A stretch of 64,000 nucleotides of DNA, taken from positions 20,705,567-20,769,566 of the forward strand of contig OX579636.1 in the NCBI GenBank assembly GCA_951230915.1. Direction: 5' to 3'. Positions 26,454 through 38,516 of the stretch are shown here, in pieces. This DNA comes from Antitrichia curtipendula. Its lineage: Eukaryota > Streptophyta > Bryopsida > Hypnales > Leucodontaceae. Position numbers and translations under genes: made by a program. Numbering within the stretch: the first letter of the stretch is position 1; the number at the start of each line of letters is the position of its first letter. The notes under the pieces are model-generated. The model saw only the letters and a list, made by a program, of their open reading frames with translations, ran no database searches and was not told where the DNA came from.

Positions 26454-27427
26454 TCAAATGATCTTGTTGTCATAAAGGGACTTGATAATTTCTTTGGGAA
26501 GAGACATGTTGGTTCTTTACAAAGTCTACCTCCTTATATAGGCATCAAGTATAGAATTTGCCATCTAGATTCATGAAGCTTAGACAATTGAACTATTCCT
26601 AACAAATGATTCATTCATTTTGGTCTTTCTGACTAGAGTTAATCTTTAAACAACATTTGAGGTCTTGGGAGGGATGTCCAAATTTGGATTTCAAAATCTT
26701 TTTTAAACGGGTATCATGTAGCTTGTTTAAATGACCAATCAATGACGAGCTTTTGCCCCCCTCAAGGCCATGGACAGTCTCAAAGCCACTATTCAAATTT
26801 TTTTATCAACTTTCCAATGCAAAACTACAAGTTCAAATTGTAATTAAAAACTCTCAAGACTTAGATTGATAGATGAATCTTGTCAAAACCAAGCGAAATG
26901 ATACCAAGGAAATTTACATGAAGCTGAATACTGGAGGAGTTGATTTTCTTGAAGATTCTCTTAAAGCCTAGCCTCTTGGATTGGGTCTCTTGTTTAAGAA
27001 TTATCCTTCTTTTCCTTCTAATTGTCCCTTGTGAGAAAATTGTGCTTTTAGTGATTAATCTCTATCAATTTTTTTCTAGCAATCGAATGTGGATTCTAAA
27101 TATTCTTAGCATGTTTTTTTTGTACACCATACAAATTTTTTATAAATCTTCCAAGCCTTAACTGTGCATGTATTCAAAAATTATCACAAGGCTCTTTATC
27201 GTGTTCAATTGTGTACATTTTAGGCAAGAATCTTTATGTGGTGATTGTAGTCCAGTAAGATGAAGTTATAGTTGGGTGCACTTACTAGATAAATTCAAAT
27301 CCTTCTCCTCATAAATATAGAGGTTTACATATTTTGAAATTTGGTGTGATAATTGAATTATCATGTTAAGATTCACCTTTCAAAAACAAAATGCACTTGG
27401 ATTGAAGTTGCAACATTTTTTTCCCCC
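26454..27427. other. Spacer without supported gene
   Basis: Short frames occur on both strands (26611-26796 minus, 26940-27161 plus) with no recognisable domain. If the block at 27428-27781 is a copia relic, this is where its integrase would continue on the minus strand, but that strand is broken by many stops. Confidence 0.35.
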
Positions 27428-27781
27428 TCATTTCCCTTTGAAGCAATTGCTCCACGATTTTGACCACTTGTCACACAAACAAACCCCAACAATTTCACCA
27501 ACAACAAAGTAGATGTGCTTTCCATTTAAAGAGGCCAACAATTCAATGAACCCTATCTCTTTGTGCCACAAGAAAGATTCCATACCATAAATAAGTATTT
27601 GAAAAGTTTGGTATTCATGATCCCTTTTCAAATAGAAATTATAATACTTTTGCAATATAATCCTCTTGGATTTCAAACGAAAGAGTTGTAGTAGGCACAA
27701 CACATTTGGCTTGGCACAATCAATTATAGGCGGGTTGAGTGGGAAGCCACTTGCAAGTCTACAGCAAAGAGCCCTCACCAT
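27428..27781 (-). pseudogene. Possible copia (Ty1) polyprotein relic
   Basis: A 117-codon minus-strand frame ends with YGMESFLWHKEIGF, a leucine-rich stretch, a pair of cysteines and FKGK. This spacing recalls the GAG-pre-integrase zinc-binding segment of copia elements (LWHxRxGH ... CxxC ... F-KGK), with the second histidine of the motif lost. The part before it could correspond to the NVLSVxQL segment between protease and integrase. No protease, integrase core or reverse transcriptase is readable around it and no long terminal repeats were seen. The reading rests on a weak motif and may be wrong. Confidence 0.3.
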
Positions 27782-28029
27782 TCACAAGACACTTTGGCTT
27801 GCTTCAAGAGAATATGGTGCTATCAAGGTTTGTTTGTTGATTTGATTAAATCTAAACCCCGTTGGACTCTCTTAAGGTCTTAGACCACTTTTGTTTTTCA
27901 ACCCCTTAAGGCGAGGTGCCTTAGGTGGTGGGGTACAACCACCGCTCCCCAATGGTACCGCTAGGATACTGTGGCAGGTGACTCATATATGTTTAGGTTT
28001 TGCTTGCTAACCCACCCTTGGCCGTGTGC

Positions 28030-28195
28030 TTGTATTTTTTCCCCTTGCAGTAAAAGTCTCCTTTATTTGTGTCAAAAAGAAAAGGAAAAAATCGCCAGGG
28101 ACGAGGTCCCTTGATTCTGTGTACTTTTTCCCTTTGCAATGGAAATGGTCCATGTGTTTCAAAAGAAAAAAAAGAAAAAAAAGAAGGAAAGAGTT
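28030..28195. repeat. Imperfect direct duplication
   Basis: A unit of about 70 bases (TTTTTTCCCCTTGCAG ... TTTGTGTCAAAAAGAAAAGG) at 28035-28096 is followed by a diverged copy (CTTTTTCCCTTTGCAATGG ... GTGTTTCAAAAGAAAAAAAA) at 28122-28185. It is non-coding. Confidence 0.55.
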
Positions 28196-29195
28196 GCAAG
28201 AAATCCAGCGAGAAAGACTCAAACTGAACTAAAGCTTTTTAGAAAGCTGACCTGAAAGAGTGAAGAGAGAGAAGATACTATAATCGAAGAACTGTTTTCT
28301 TTCCCCATCTCCATTTGAAACAAAGTATTGTTCTTCGCAAATTACGACCTCGAGCTTCTCCTTCTTCTTCTTCTTCAATCTCTCTCTGCACATTGATCTG
28401 GATAATGGTTTTTTTTAACTGGAAAAAGCGGCACTGTGTCGAGCTGGAATGATAACGAACGTGGTGACGGATTGATCATGGGTCCCGGCCAGGCAGCATC
28501 TAATTTAACTTTCTGGAAGAAGTAGTTTATCATCAATTCCCCATTATTCAAATCGAGGCTCTTCCACTTTCTCTGGTTCCGGTTGACACGGGCCTTCCGA
28601 ACTACTAAAATAGAATTGGGATCGATCGATTCCTCAACTACAGTATAGTAGTGGTTTTGATTGATTCACGTAGGTTCACTTTTCATGCAACCAGCAGCAA
28701 CGCTACAGTGCAAACTTGTTTTTGGATCTGCGACCCCCCACGAGAGAACTGAATAGGTTAGAGCTAGCAACAAAGGTGAATGGATGACAATGATTTGGGT
28801 CCCTCCCTCCCTCACCAATTGGACGCTGGCTGTACTGACGTCCTTGCCTCCTTGGAAACTTCCAAATCCTTCACTTCCAAAACGCTCCATTTTATAAACA
28901 GTCAAGCACAAGAAGAAGCAGAAGCAGAAGAAGAAGATGAAGGGTACTGTATAATCTCTGGTGGTCGGGAAGACCAATGCGAATGAAGAGTGTGTGTGTT
29001 GGTTGGAAATGGCGCAACTATCGAAGCCTCCGCGTGGACCTAGATGGCAAATTATGGCAAGTTCTGTCCTTGATGCCTTCGGTTGGGAAGTAGACTTTGT
29101 AAAAAAAAAGAATCGACATATATGTGTTCCTTCCTTCCTTCCCCCGAGAAATTCTTGGGGGAACCCATGTGACCACAAGGTCGTGCACTTGCATG
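28196..29195. other. Less AT-rich spacer, no supported gene
   Basis: Composition is closer to genic here, and frames occur on both strands (28666-29283 minus, 205 codons; 28780-28986 and 28961-29362 plus). None resembles a family, and the long minus frame runs through pyrimidine-rich low-complexity DNA into the family E repeat. A promoter or untranslated exon cannot be excluded. Confidence 0.35.
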
Positions 29196-29284
29196 TCCTC
29201 CCTACCGTAGTTGGGTGGACTACGGTGGTAAGCACCCCACCAATGTACGTCCATGTTTTGATTTTATGCCACCACCACTTCATT
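29196..29284 (-). repeat. Dispersed repeat, family E copy 2
   Basis: This is the reverse-complement counterpart of 26363-26453, with shared CTACCGTAGTTGGGTGGA-type and GGTAAGCACCCCACCAA segments. The minus-strand reading gives IGGVLTTVVHPTTVG. Confidence 0.5.
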
Positions 29285-31257
29285 GGTGTGCCAAGGACAA
29301 AGCCACGGATTCAAGGCTGCATGTGTTGTTTCTATTTTTTTGTCGCTATACCTGTAAAGTAAAGCACATCTAACTGCAACTTCCTGTCGAATTGGATCAT
29401 GAAAGTTGTAGCTTATCATTTTGGAACCTAAACCTATGGTTGTCATTCTTCTCTTAATCATGTGATACGAATCTCATAAGACAAGTATGTTTAACTCAGG
29501 TTCAGTTTCTGAAATGAAGAGGAGGTATATGTATCATGCGGCAATCAGGTAGGAATTATAATTGGGTGCATTCACCTAATGATGAATGAATTTTCAGACT
29601 TTGTGGATTACTCCTTCATACTTGTACAATTGAATGTTAGAATTCATTACCAATGTTTTCTGAATCAATGATCATGTTAAACCATAGGAATTAAATGAAA
29701 AAAATTCACTAGAGATGGAATCTTGAGTTTTAAACTTAAAAATTTAGTGTTTGGTTAGAGATTGTGTAAGAACACAATGTCAATTATGCAGGATAAAAAA
29801 TGACAAAAAATTATAGTTTATATTAATATGCAATTTTTTTTGAATGGCACTATAGACAGTTTGAAAGAATATTGTATCCAATTGTATTGTACACAAGTTA
29901 TTTTTTGTGATGTAGATGGCCAACCACTCTAGACACTTAGAGGTTGTTTCCATTGGGCAACTGGACCCTCCAAACTGGATGTTGCAGGTGCTTTCTATTG
30001 TAATTGTAGCTCTGGGCTCCCTTTTAGCATCTAACCCTTTGCGTTTTGGCTTTGCAAAGCTAGAGGGCCTAGACGTTGGCTTAGAGGGGATTAATTTTGG
30101 AAGAAGACAAGGGTGGTGCTATCGTTTTGCTTGTGAAACTATAATAGATCCTACCTCTCGCCAATCACATTGTCATGACTTCATTTTGCTCCAATTGCTC
30201 TAGGGTTTTGAGGTGGTGTTGATGAAAACTAGCCGCTTACATGAAGTTTCTGAAACCCTTCCAACCCCCCTCCAAGTACCTTCCTTCCAAGCTCCCAATG
30301 AAAAATGGCTCTTAGAGCTTAACCAATCCTAGAACGCCGTTGTGGATGAGAGAGAATCCTTTTAATGTAGGATAGGGGTGTAGATGTTCATCCTTGAATT
30401 TTTTGTGTATAAAGGGGGGTCTTGCACAATAGTTTGGCCTCCAATGAGTGCTCTTGGATTTTTTTAGCAAATGATTTACACAGTACCCAAAAGGCTGATT
30501 TCCACGGTGACCAGTCCGTCCTTCTGGGGCCAAAGTCAGCTGTCACTCAGGTTCGAATCCAGGCACGGAGTGTGGGTACGAGTCCAAAAGTGAATCACAT
30601 CAATTTGCATGAAACGTATACAGCAATACTTTAGTGGTCATGCACGACAGGCAGTTTTTTTGTTTGCAAAAGGTATGTCCCATCGAGTATCTTCAGTTGA
30701 CTGCTGTACGGGGAACAATTGACGTGATACTTGGAAACATCCGCATTCACATTTGTAGAATAATCGGTACGGTCACCATGCTCTCTCAAGGAAGGAATAA
30801 GAATTCCTCAAAGAAATTTCCATTTGAACCTGAAAACACAATGAGACAACGGAATTGACAATTGGTATCCGCAATCTCAGTTGGTGGTTGAATGAATCAG
30901 AGCCCCTAAATTCCTCAAAACATAGGTAGAAGATCCACATTTCGGGTAACGCTTCCCCCGTTTTCATATGATATTCAAAATATAAGTATCTTTAAGATTA
31001 AAGTTCCTCAAAACAGGATAGTAAAATCTCTTATATAAAAATGGACTCAGGTTAAGAGCACTGCCTGTCCCATTAAGGAATTACTTGAACAATCGCCCAG
31101 GGAAATGACACAGACCTACCCAGAAGCGCTTCTCCTAAGATCAAAACTGTGCTGGAAGCCCTGCTACTTAGGCTCGGGTTCCAAGTATTAAGGAGAAGGT
31201 GAAGGGTTTTCCGCAGTATGTGGAACTTCAGGGATAGATCAATACCTCAGATATAAT
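29285..31257. other. Spacer and 3' flank of the pTAC6 gene
   Basis: No gene was recognised. The frame at 29916-30203 plus (95 codons) starts with a good ATG and has a hydrophobic stretch (VLSIVIVALGSLLA) but matches no known family. A pol III box-B-like GGTTCGAATCC lies at 30549-30559. Downstream sequence close to 31257 should include the 3' UTR of the minus-strand pTAC6 gene. Confidence 0.4.
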
Positions 31258-31825
31258 TCAGAACCATTTTGATTTCTCATAGTCACGGAAACCTCGTAGA
31301 TAGTTGTCCATGTTTTCTTTCGTGCGGTCCCACTGAAGAGCCTGGATTACCTCATCAGGCGTGCGTGCTTCCTCCTGAACATCAACGTAACATAAAATCA
31401 GTTGTCGCAAAGATTTAATCAAGCTTGAACCCTGTTACAGCAGACTTCAAAAGATCAAACCATAATTACACTCTCGCTAAAACTTGCATTACTTTCCCTT
31501 ACCGCTCCCGGTAATTGGATGTCTTGCACACCCACACAACCCAAAGAAAAGTGTACAGAGACGTGAAGGAGGAATAGGCTTGAACTAACCGATGGGATGA
31601 TCTTGAACGTCGTTCCATCATCTCGAACAATCAAGGTCTCAGCACTGCGGTCCCGGTATTTGCCTCTTCTAACCTCCACCTGATCATTCACTCAAACCAC
31701 ACTTGCTATACTCAGTAAGATGTACTAATAATTATTAACACGTAACGAGAAGATTCTTCATGAAATGTGACAAACTCATTGATGCCAATGGGAGTTTTTA
31801 TGATGACGAGGGCAAGCCTTCAACA

Positions 31826-31894
<69 letters not shown>

Positions 31895-34360
31895 CTGGGG
31901 AACATAAGACATTGCTATCAGGATTATATCAATAAGCATCCAGTATGACGGTATATGTTCATGTCATGTACCTTGACGTCGGCTTTTGTGATTGATTTCG
32001 TAGCAGAATCGATGACATAAACATTTTCGAAGTCTAGAACAAAGTCCTCATGATCTTCCCGAAGGTTTCGATAGTGCTTTATCAGAATGACCTGTTGTAT
32101 GCAAGATATGTCACTAAAGCTTGAAACAGAAATAACTTGACCAATAGGATAAAGTGCCGAAACCATCTAAGATACTCTAGTCAGAAAACAACACTACGTG
32201 GGCTTCTAGTGATGTTCTAGGAGTAGAGATTACATATCGGCACAGGCCAACGGTACCAAACGAGACGGCCAGCCCCAACGAGAACAGTAACTTGAAAATG
32301 AAACCATCCATAGGGAGAACGTTGAAGGACCTTCATGGCCTGATATTCAGTTTTCGAAAGAGGTGCTCGCGGAGTGTCCACTGGAGGCTCTGTTACTGAG
32401 ATGTACTCGTAATTGCTCTTCATGCACCGAAGAGGCTGCACAAAGATATCAGGACGTCAGATCACATTTTATACATCCTAGTAAACTTCGAAATACAAAG
32501 CAACTGTTAATGAAGGGAAGTGCGGAGCAACTAAGTAGTAGAAATTCAAATCACCCTCAGGTCACTGAAGTAAAGATTTCTGACCTTCTTTGGCATTTCA
32601 CCTATGACCTTTGGTATTGCGTACGTGTCTGTATCTGGAGCAGTGACATACATCTGTGCATTAACCAAGACAAGATATAAGGAAGGTGCAATGTCCCATG
32701 GTGGTACACACTCAAGTTCGTATCCGGAACATGGCTAAAACTAAGTTGCATCAGAAAAAAATACTCCAAGAAAGGTGTCACACCAAGAGAGCCCCAAAAC
32801 CCATACCTCTCTAAAATCGAAGACGTCGTCATCTTGGTCCGGTATTTTTCTGATGAAGAAATCACAGTCATAGAGACTGAGTTTATGAAATTCGTCTTCA
32901 TCAATTTTATAGTCCACTATTCGCTCCTCTTCTACACCTTCGGTAGACATAAACGTCTCACTTTCTTGTACAGTGTATTCCCCCATTGGCATATCATACT
33001 CAGTCTCATAGTCCCTAAGATCGCCTTCATCCTCGTCGTCCTCAGTCGCTCCATCCATTTCATAGTCAACCGCATCCTCAACCTCAAAATCATCCTCCGC
33101 TCCACGAATTCGTGAGCCCCGCCTTCGTTGCCGTAAGTACAAGGTTGGGTTCAAAGTCCGAATTCCCCTAATTGATGCTCTTGAGGCACAACTGACCTGT
33201 CGAAAGTGAAAGAAGATGCAACAGATAGCCATTAGAAATAACAGACAAAGGGACTTCAAGCTGTCGGAAGCAATACAATTCGCTTCAACCCGGGATGTAC
33301 ACAAGCTGATTACCCCCCAAATTCCCAAATGGCCAATATCGATATCTATAGGAGTTGCAAAAAAATCGTTTAGAAACGTTCAGAGTAACAAATTGTACCA
33401 ATAGAAAGAGAAAGATAAATCCTAAATTTTTGAAATCTGTTTTGAGAGTTACTATATATAATAAAATATTATCTTCCAAAATGGACATTCTACTCTCAGC
33501 TTGCACTCGGCACTTCGGGGTTGAAACCACAACTCCAATGTATCATTCTATCTTGGTGACTGGCAAACTTCTAAACCCTAAACCCTCAGACCTGCATTGG
33601 AAGCACCCTGTCTCGCTAAGGAACACTGCACGCCAGTGCCAGGCTCAAACCTCACCAACCGTACTGAAAGAGCCCGAGGTATGCTCGGGTCCAAAATTCC
33701 CTCACCAATTACATAACGACACATGACATGAGAGATTCAGAAACAGGAGGTAAATTTATCTTTCACATGACGAGAAGTGCCAAATTCAATACAATTAAAA
33801 CCGAGTCGTAATGGAACGATAGAAAGATAACGAACCCCTCCAACGCCAACACGAAAGGCCAATGATTTTCTCCTGCTATCGAATGCGCTCCCATTCACGA
33901 GCCTTCCACAGCAAACACCCTGCTCACCTCACACAATCTCTCTACAACACGTCACTACCAGAGCTAAAAGCCGCCAAAAGCACAACCCAGGGACATCCTC
34001 CTCACAATTGCAGAAGTCCAAGATCTACAAATAAGTTCCTGTGCAACAGTAATAAGCTCATTCAATTCTAAGCTCCAATCCACACAAGCAAAACCTAAAG
34101 TGCAACAAATTTTAAAAGAGAATTAAGATGATTTTTCGCACCTTAAGAAGAAACTTGGCCCCAAACACACCGCCCTGCATCCCGGACGCTCTTCCTTGCC
34201 ATCTCACGTCCTTCAGAAACACCTTATCACGAGGAGACAGACCAGATAACCCTGCCTTCAAAGAATTAACTAACTCATGCCCAGAACTTGAATTCATACC
34301 AGACGTTGAATTCGAATTCAATTGGACGTTGCACCTCGAGGGGGACGGAAGGGCTAACAT
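31258..34360 (-). CDS. PTAC6: pTAC6 / PAP8, plastid-encoded RNA polymerase-associated protein
   Basis: This is a subunit of the protein shell around the plastid-encoded RNA polymerase, needed for chloroplast transcription and greening; in Arabidopsis PAP8 is also reported in the nucleus. Seven exons: 34360-34142, 33196-32807, 32653-32585, 32435-32331, 32091-31972, 31679-31590 and 31374-31258. All introns are GT-AG in phase 0, giving 369 aa (Arabidopsis about 328). Residues 1-73 are serine-rich and basic, as expected of a transit peptide. An acidic linker (about 100-150) follows, then the conserved core with EFHKLSLYDCDFFIRK (175-190), FDFRE-MYVTAPDTD, the KHYRN and FENVYVIDSATKSIT segments, VRDDGTTFKII and the C-terminal SKWF. 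These blocks match the Arabidopsis protein as I remember it. The start is the first ATG of exon 1. Intron 1 (945 bases) could hide an alternative exon. Confidence 0.93.
31825..31891. repeat. (AC)n(AT)n compound microsatellite in a pTAC6 intron
   Basis: About 13 CA dinucleotides are followed directly by about 20 AT dinucleotides, inside the intron between exons 5 and 6 of the pTAC6 gene. It is likely length-polymorphic. Confidence 0.95.
33573..33586. promoter_or_regulatory. Telomere-like AAACCCT tandem in pTAC6 intron 1
   Basis: AAACCCTAAACCCT lies in the first intron, about 780 bases inside the start codon. Telo-box elements (AAACCCTAA) are known in promoters and first introns of plant genes for the translation and growth machinery. 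A regulatory role here is inference. Confidence 0.4.
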
Positions 34361-35550
34361 TTCGATTGGATCTCAATGGAGACGAATGTGAAGCGCAAGG
34401 CGATGATTGAATAGCATAGAGGGAAAAAGTCTTTGAAGCAATGAAGCAATGCGAAATGGGAATGGTGAACGAAAAAAAAGACTACGATGTGAATCTCGGA
34501 AACCCTCGTGAAATGTGAACCCGAATCTTCTGAATGCGTAAGCTCAACTGCGTCGTGGACTTCGGTTGTTGAGAATGAACAGGGCGGAAAGAAGCATAAA
34601 CCCTGCAAAACCTCCAGAATGCAAAACCCTATCCAAACTCAGATGGAACGAGCGAGGGGATGAAAGAACATCTGGATGAATGAACTTGGGGATGAAGAAC
34701 ACGTGGATGAATGAACTCGTGGATGAGTACTGTACGTCGTGGATGAGACTTACTAACTATTCACCAGTTTCATCGCAGGTGTCTCTTCATGGCACACTCT
34801 GTAGCTTTACTGTGGAATGCCCCGACAAAAAGATTGTCATGTCCTTTTGTTTTCAAACGCAATCTTTCAAAATTATGATGCAAGAATTGCATAATAAAAA
34901 ATGAGTCAATTTTTTATTTATTTATGTTCTAAATATTAAAGTGGATACTTATTATACATTGACATCTATTTTACATAATTTGGGCATAAGACATGTCGGC
35001 ATTGAACTCTCTCACTATAGTGTGAATTCTGAAAATTTCTTGCAATTATCTAAAAGGAAAGATGCACTTATTGACATAGGCTGCAATGAGGAAGTTTGAG
35101 TAGCTACCTCACTCGAAAAGCAAGCTAATGCTATAGGGATAGTGCCTCTTGTAGTGTGTCTTTTTGTTTTACGAGAAGTTATAATATTGTTTATTTGGAT
35201 GTACAATTTTGCATGTTGAATTATAAATATATGTGAAATTGTATTTAGAAGTCTATTTGTCCCTTTAAAGTATTCAAAGGTTGAAATCAATGTCCACTAA
35301 CAAAGATGGAGGAGTTATGAAGAATTTGGGTATCTTTTTTAAGCAAGTTCATGACATGTGGGTATATAACCTTCACATAGGAGCTACATTCTTTAGGTTT
35401 ATTATATATATATATATATATATACAAGACCCAAAACTAAAAAAATAGACATATATATTAGAACGTATACTAGGGACATGAAATGAATAATAACAATATA
35501 AAAATGTTTGTTTTGGGGTGCCTTCTTGGATCTAGGGTAGCAACACCCAT
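34361..35550. other. 5' flank of pTAC6 and spacer
   Basis: Upstream DNA of the minus-strand pTAC6 gene. Near 34,640-34,740, GATGAATGAACT-like words recur (short direct repeats). A (TA)n run lies at about 35401-35424. No other gene was found. Confidence 0.4.
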
Positions 35551-35559
35551 AATTGTCAA

Positions 35560-35790
35560 TTTAAGGTTTTGGAACATGATATCTATTAACCCCTTAATGC
35601 CTCAATCCTTTTTCAAATTTTGGCACATTTTTACTTATATCTTTGTACAAAAGTATTATTTACCATAATTTCATGAAATTGAGCATTAAAGAAGGTTGTC
35701 TTTTCAAGATTCAAGTGTTACATTGGATAAATGAGAAGTTAGTTGGATGAAACAGGGCCTGCTAGTCCTCTGTTCATCGTCCAGAAAGTG
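35560..35790 (+). repeat. Dispersed repeat, family F copy 1
   Basis: About 230 bases that match 51145-51370 in the same orientation. Landmarks in order are ATTAACCCCTTAATGCCTCA, TTTTGGCACATTTTTACTTA, TATCTTTGTACA, a GAAGTTAGTTGGA-like segment and GTTCATCGTCCAGAA. It is non-coding. Confidence 0.6.
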
Positions 35791-37359
35791 AAGGGCTAAT
35801 AGACATCCAACAAATTATTGGATCCTACTAGAAAGAGAAAAAGAATTCCAATGCACTTTCAAATGTATTTTTTGGACACCGCGAGTATAAGTTGTGAATT
35901 TTTAAAGAGCTGACTATAGATGCACCTAATACCAACACTAGGGTCTGATATACAAATGTAGTACATCCTTATAATCACATCTATTTACTTAAGATTTTAA
36001 AGATTTTAGAAGTGGTGGTTATAGGTCCAGTGACGCTTATGGGTACTGCTACCTTAATCAAAAGAGAAGAGCCTTTGCATCAACAAAATCTATTGTGAAG
36101 AAGTTTGAATTAGACCTTACTCAAGGATTGAGCCCCTTTAAGAAATATAAAAAATAAAAAATAAAATGAACCAGTGCTACAAGGATCAAGCTTCTTGAAG
36201 AACAAATGCTTGTTGGTTTTGAATATACTTACTTCAATTCTAATCTAAATCCCAATCCAACACTTGTAGTAAATAATTGTTCATATGTTAAGATTAAAAC
36301 TATTTGTCAATTACAAATAGGCAAATTAAGCATGATAGAGGCAACACAACTTTTGAAGATGATGTGACAACTGAATCAAACAACAATGTATATTTCTCTT
36401 AGGTGTTGAAGATCATAAAAAACATATCTTAGGTGTTGATTCTACATGTTTTGTGAGAATAGAAAGATTTATATTTGGTTCTAATTGAGAAATGCATGAA
36501 AAAGGTGTAAATTATTATTTCAAACAAGTGTCAATCCATAAACTTCCATAAGGTCCATCATCTAATCCTTTAAGCTTTTATTTTCTTCAAATGCAAATCG
36601 AAGTGAACTTTTTTAGAACATCATTGTATTCAGAATGTTCACTTTTTTAGCACATCATTGTGCTCAAAAATGTTCATGTCAATATGATTTGTCATGTCAA
36701 AACCAAAACAATTAAATATTCTTGTGCAGTATTCGGGTTTTTTTTTGCCAATCTAACTATTCTCGTAAGTGTCATTTCAACTGGATATGCATCCATGAAA
36801 AACAATTGCAAGTAAAATACTCATGGTTCAAGGGAGTCTAAGCTTGTGATCGAACCAAGTCTAACTTACTGATTCAAACATTGATGCAGTGAGAACGAAA
36901 CATGGTCAGGATGTTGCTCCTATAGTATTATTATATCACGAGCCACTGCTGCCATGAAAAAAAAACAGCCACGTCTACGTCAAACAACTGCAGTGAAAGA
37001 AATTGATCTAAATCTCCACGAAGAATCAGAAAGAAGAAAAGAAAAAGAATATTCAGCTGGCTAATCCACAACTGCGAACATGCCACAACTGGCTAACTTA
37101 TTGGCAGACTGGCTTCAATGGCGAGCCTCTCTCTACCAAACGTATACAAGGTCTTATTATTCCTACTACCATGAAGTGAAATAAACCAGCATCAGAATTC
37201 GGTGCAGAACGCTGATGAATTGGATGCCTGAAATGAGCCAAAATGGATGGTTACCAAAATGGATTGTATCGAAAGGATCAGTTTGTACAAAGAACTCCGA
37301 GTCTAGCAGTTGATGATCGATGGTCTTGGTTGAAGCTCCTGGCGAGAAAAGAGGAGCTC
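35791..37359. other. Spacer and 3' flank of the PDF1-like gene
   Basis: AT-rich DNA without recognisable genes. From about 37,000 it rises in GC toward the minus-strand PDF1-like gene and should hold its 3' UTR. Confidence 0.4.
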
Positions 37360-38317
37360 CTAGAGCCGGGATCCATAGCCGAGGTTGGCATTCTCGAATT
37401 TGGTGGCCATAACAGAAGCCGCTTGCTGGGACACCAGAGCACCTCGGAAGGCAGATTTGACTTGGACGGGCCTGTAAGGAAAGTCACGCACAGTGTACGA
37501 GTTCAAAATAGCAGCGGATCCTTGACGAAGCAAAGCACTGTAGCCATCTGTCCCGGACTGGGTCAGGCCTTGATGCAGCGTGATTTTGGAGCCAAAAATG
37601 CTGGTGATGGCTTGAATGCTGGAGCTCCCCCCGCCGCTGGAGAAAATTTTCGCGATGGGGGTGAGGAACGACAAGAGCTCCGGAAGGGTTGAAGGATGGG
37701 CCTTAGCCCAGGATCTGCAAAAACATGAAACATGATACAAAGCATCTTTACACCGGTGGTATGACAAGCAAGTGGAGTTCATACTTGACCAGAAATCTGA
37801 AAAAACATGAAACATGATGTGCAGCATCTTTACACCGATAGCATAACTAGCGAATGACATATTAATATTCTGTGCTAGACATGTAGTCCTGGCTTCTGAT
37901 ACAACGGCATTGCCTTGCTTGCAGTTAAGGAGGAATCAATACGTTTGTGAACAACTTGACATGTGAGTTGGAACTTACGAGCATGACCCAGGAGATGAAG
38001 GAGGTGGTGAAGGAGTGGGGCAATCTTCATCAGGGGCTTCGGCTGGCGGTATGGGTGTGGTGTAGGTCTTTTCTTGAGCGTTCTTGAAAGGTTCCAGCAA
38101 AGTTGATCGTAATAACACAAAGTGAGACCAAAAAACAAAACAAAAATATTGAAAACCTGAAAATAAACTGCAGGAAATAAAACATGACCAAATTTTAATA
38201 CATGCAAGTGAATGCAAGCTTGTGGATGAGTCATACCTCTTCCATGGTGGCCGAAACGACCAGGACGTAGCATGTGAAGGTGACAAACGCCAACATGGCA
38301 TACGCTGCTCTCGCCAT
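37360..38317 (-). CDS. Secreted proline-rich protein with a PDF1-like C-terminal domain
   Basis: Predicted three-exon gene: 38317-38237, 38082-37979 and 37714-37360, giving 179 aa. Residues 1 to about 22 form a signal peptide (MARAAYAMLAFVTFTCYVLVVSA), so the product should enter the secretory pathway and probably the cell wall. Residues 35-60 are a proline/serine spacer (TPSPPPSSPG). After Cys61 comes a domain of about 115 residues: SWAKAHPSTL, a short FG block, the ALLRQGSAAILNS block, FPYRPVQVKSAF and a final KFENAN. The order Cys-x-x-W-x-x-HP, FG, A-LNS, FP-x5-V-x-x-x-F and F-x-x-AN recalls the C-terminal half of PROTODERMAL FACTOR 1-type plant proteins, from memory. Joins: exon 1 ends in phase 0; exons 2 and 3 share one split serine codon. 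The exon 2 acceptor is the least certain. Confidence 0.75.
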
Positions 38318-38508
38318 TGCAGAAAAAAAATTAAAACAAGAGAGAGAAATGGGGAAGTATGTGTGAAAAATGCGAAACTCAGAAGAAAACTACGCAATCC
38401 TCTTCTTGAGAAGGCGTGACACCAGACTGTATGAGCTGATCGAACTGACTTCTGATGTTGAATGGAGCAGCTCAAAGGGTGTAAAGGAAAGAGTGGGACT
38501 ATGGGGTC

Positions 38509-38516
38509 TATATATT
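38509..38516 (-). promoter_or_regulatory. TATA-box candidate for the PDF1-like gene
   Basis: Read on the minus strand, AATATATA lies about 190 bases upstream of the start codon, in a comparatively GC-rich flank. Position and sequence suit a plant TATA box. Confidence 0.5.

Noticed and set aside
28666..29283. 205-codon minus-strand open frame
   Set aside because: It runs through low-complexity pyrimidine tracts into a dispersed repeat and shows no domain, signal or splice context.
30490..30570. tRNA or tRNA-derived SINE suggested by GGTTCGAATCC at 30549
   Set aside because: The T-arm has a mismatch, and no A box, anticodon arm or acceptor stem can be built upstream. At most it is a very decayed SINE.
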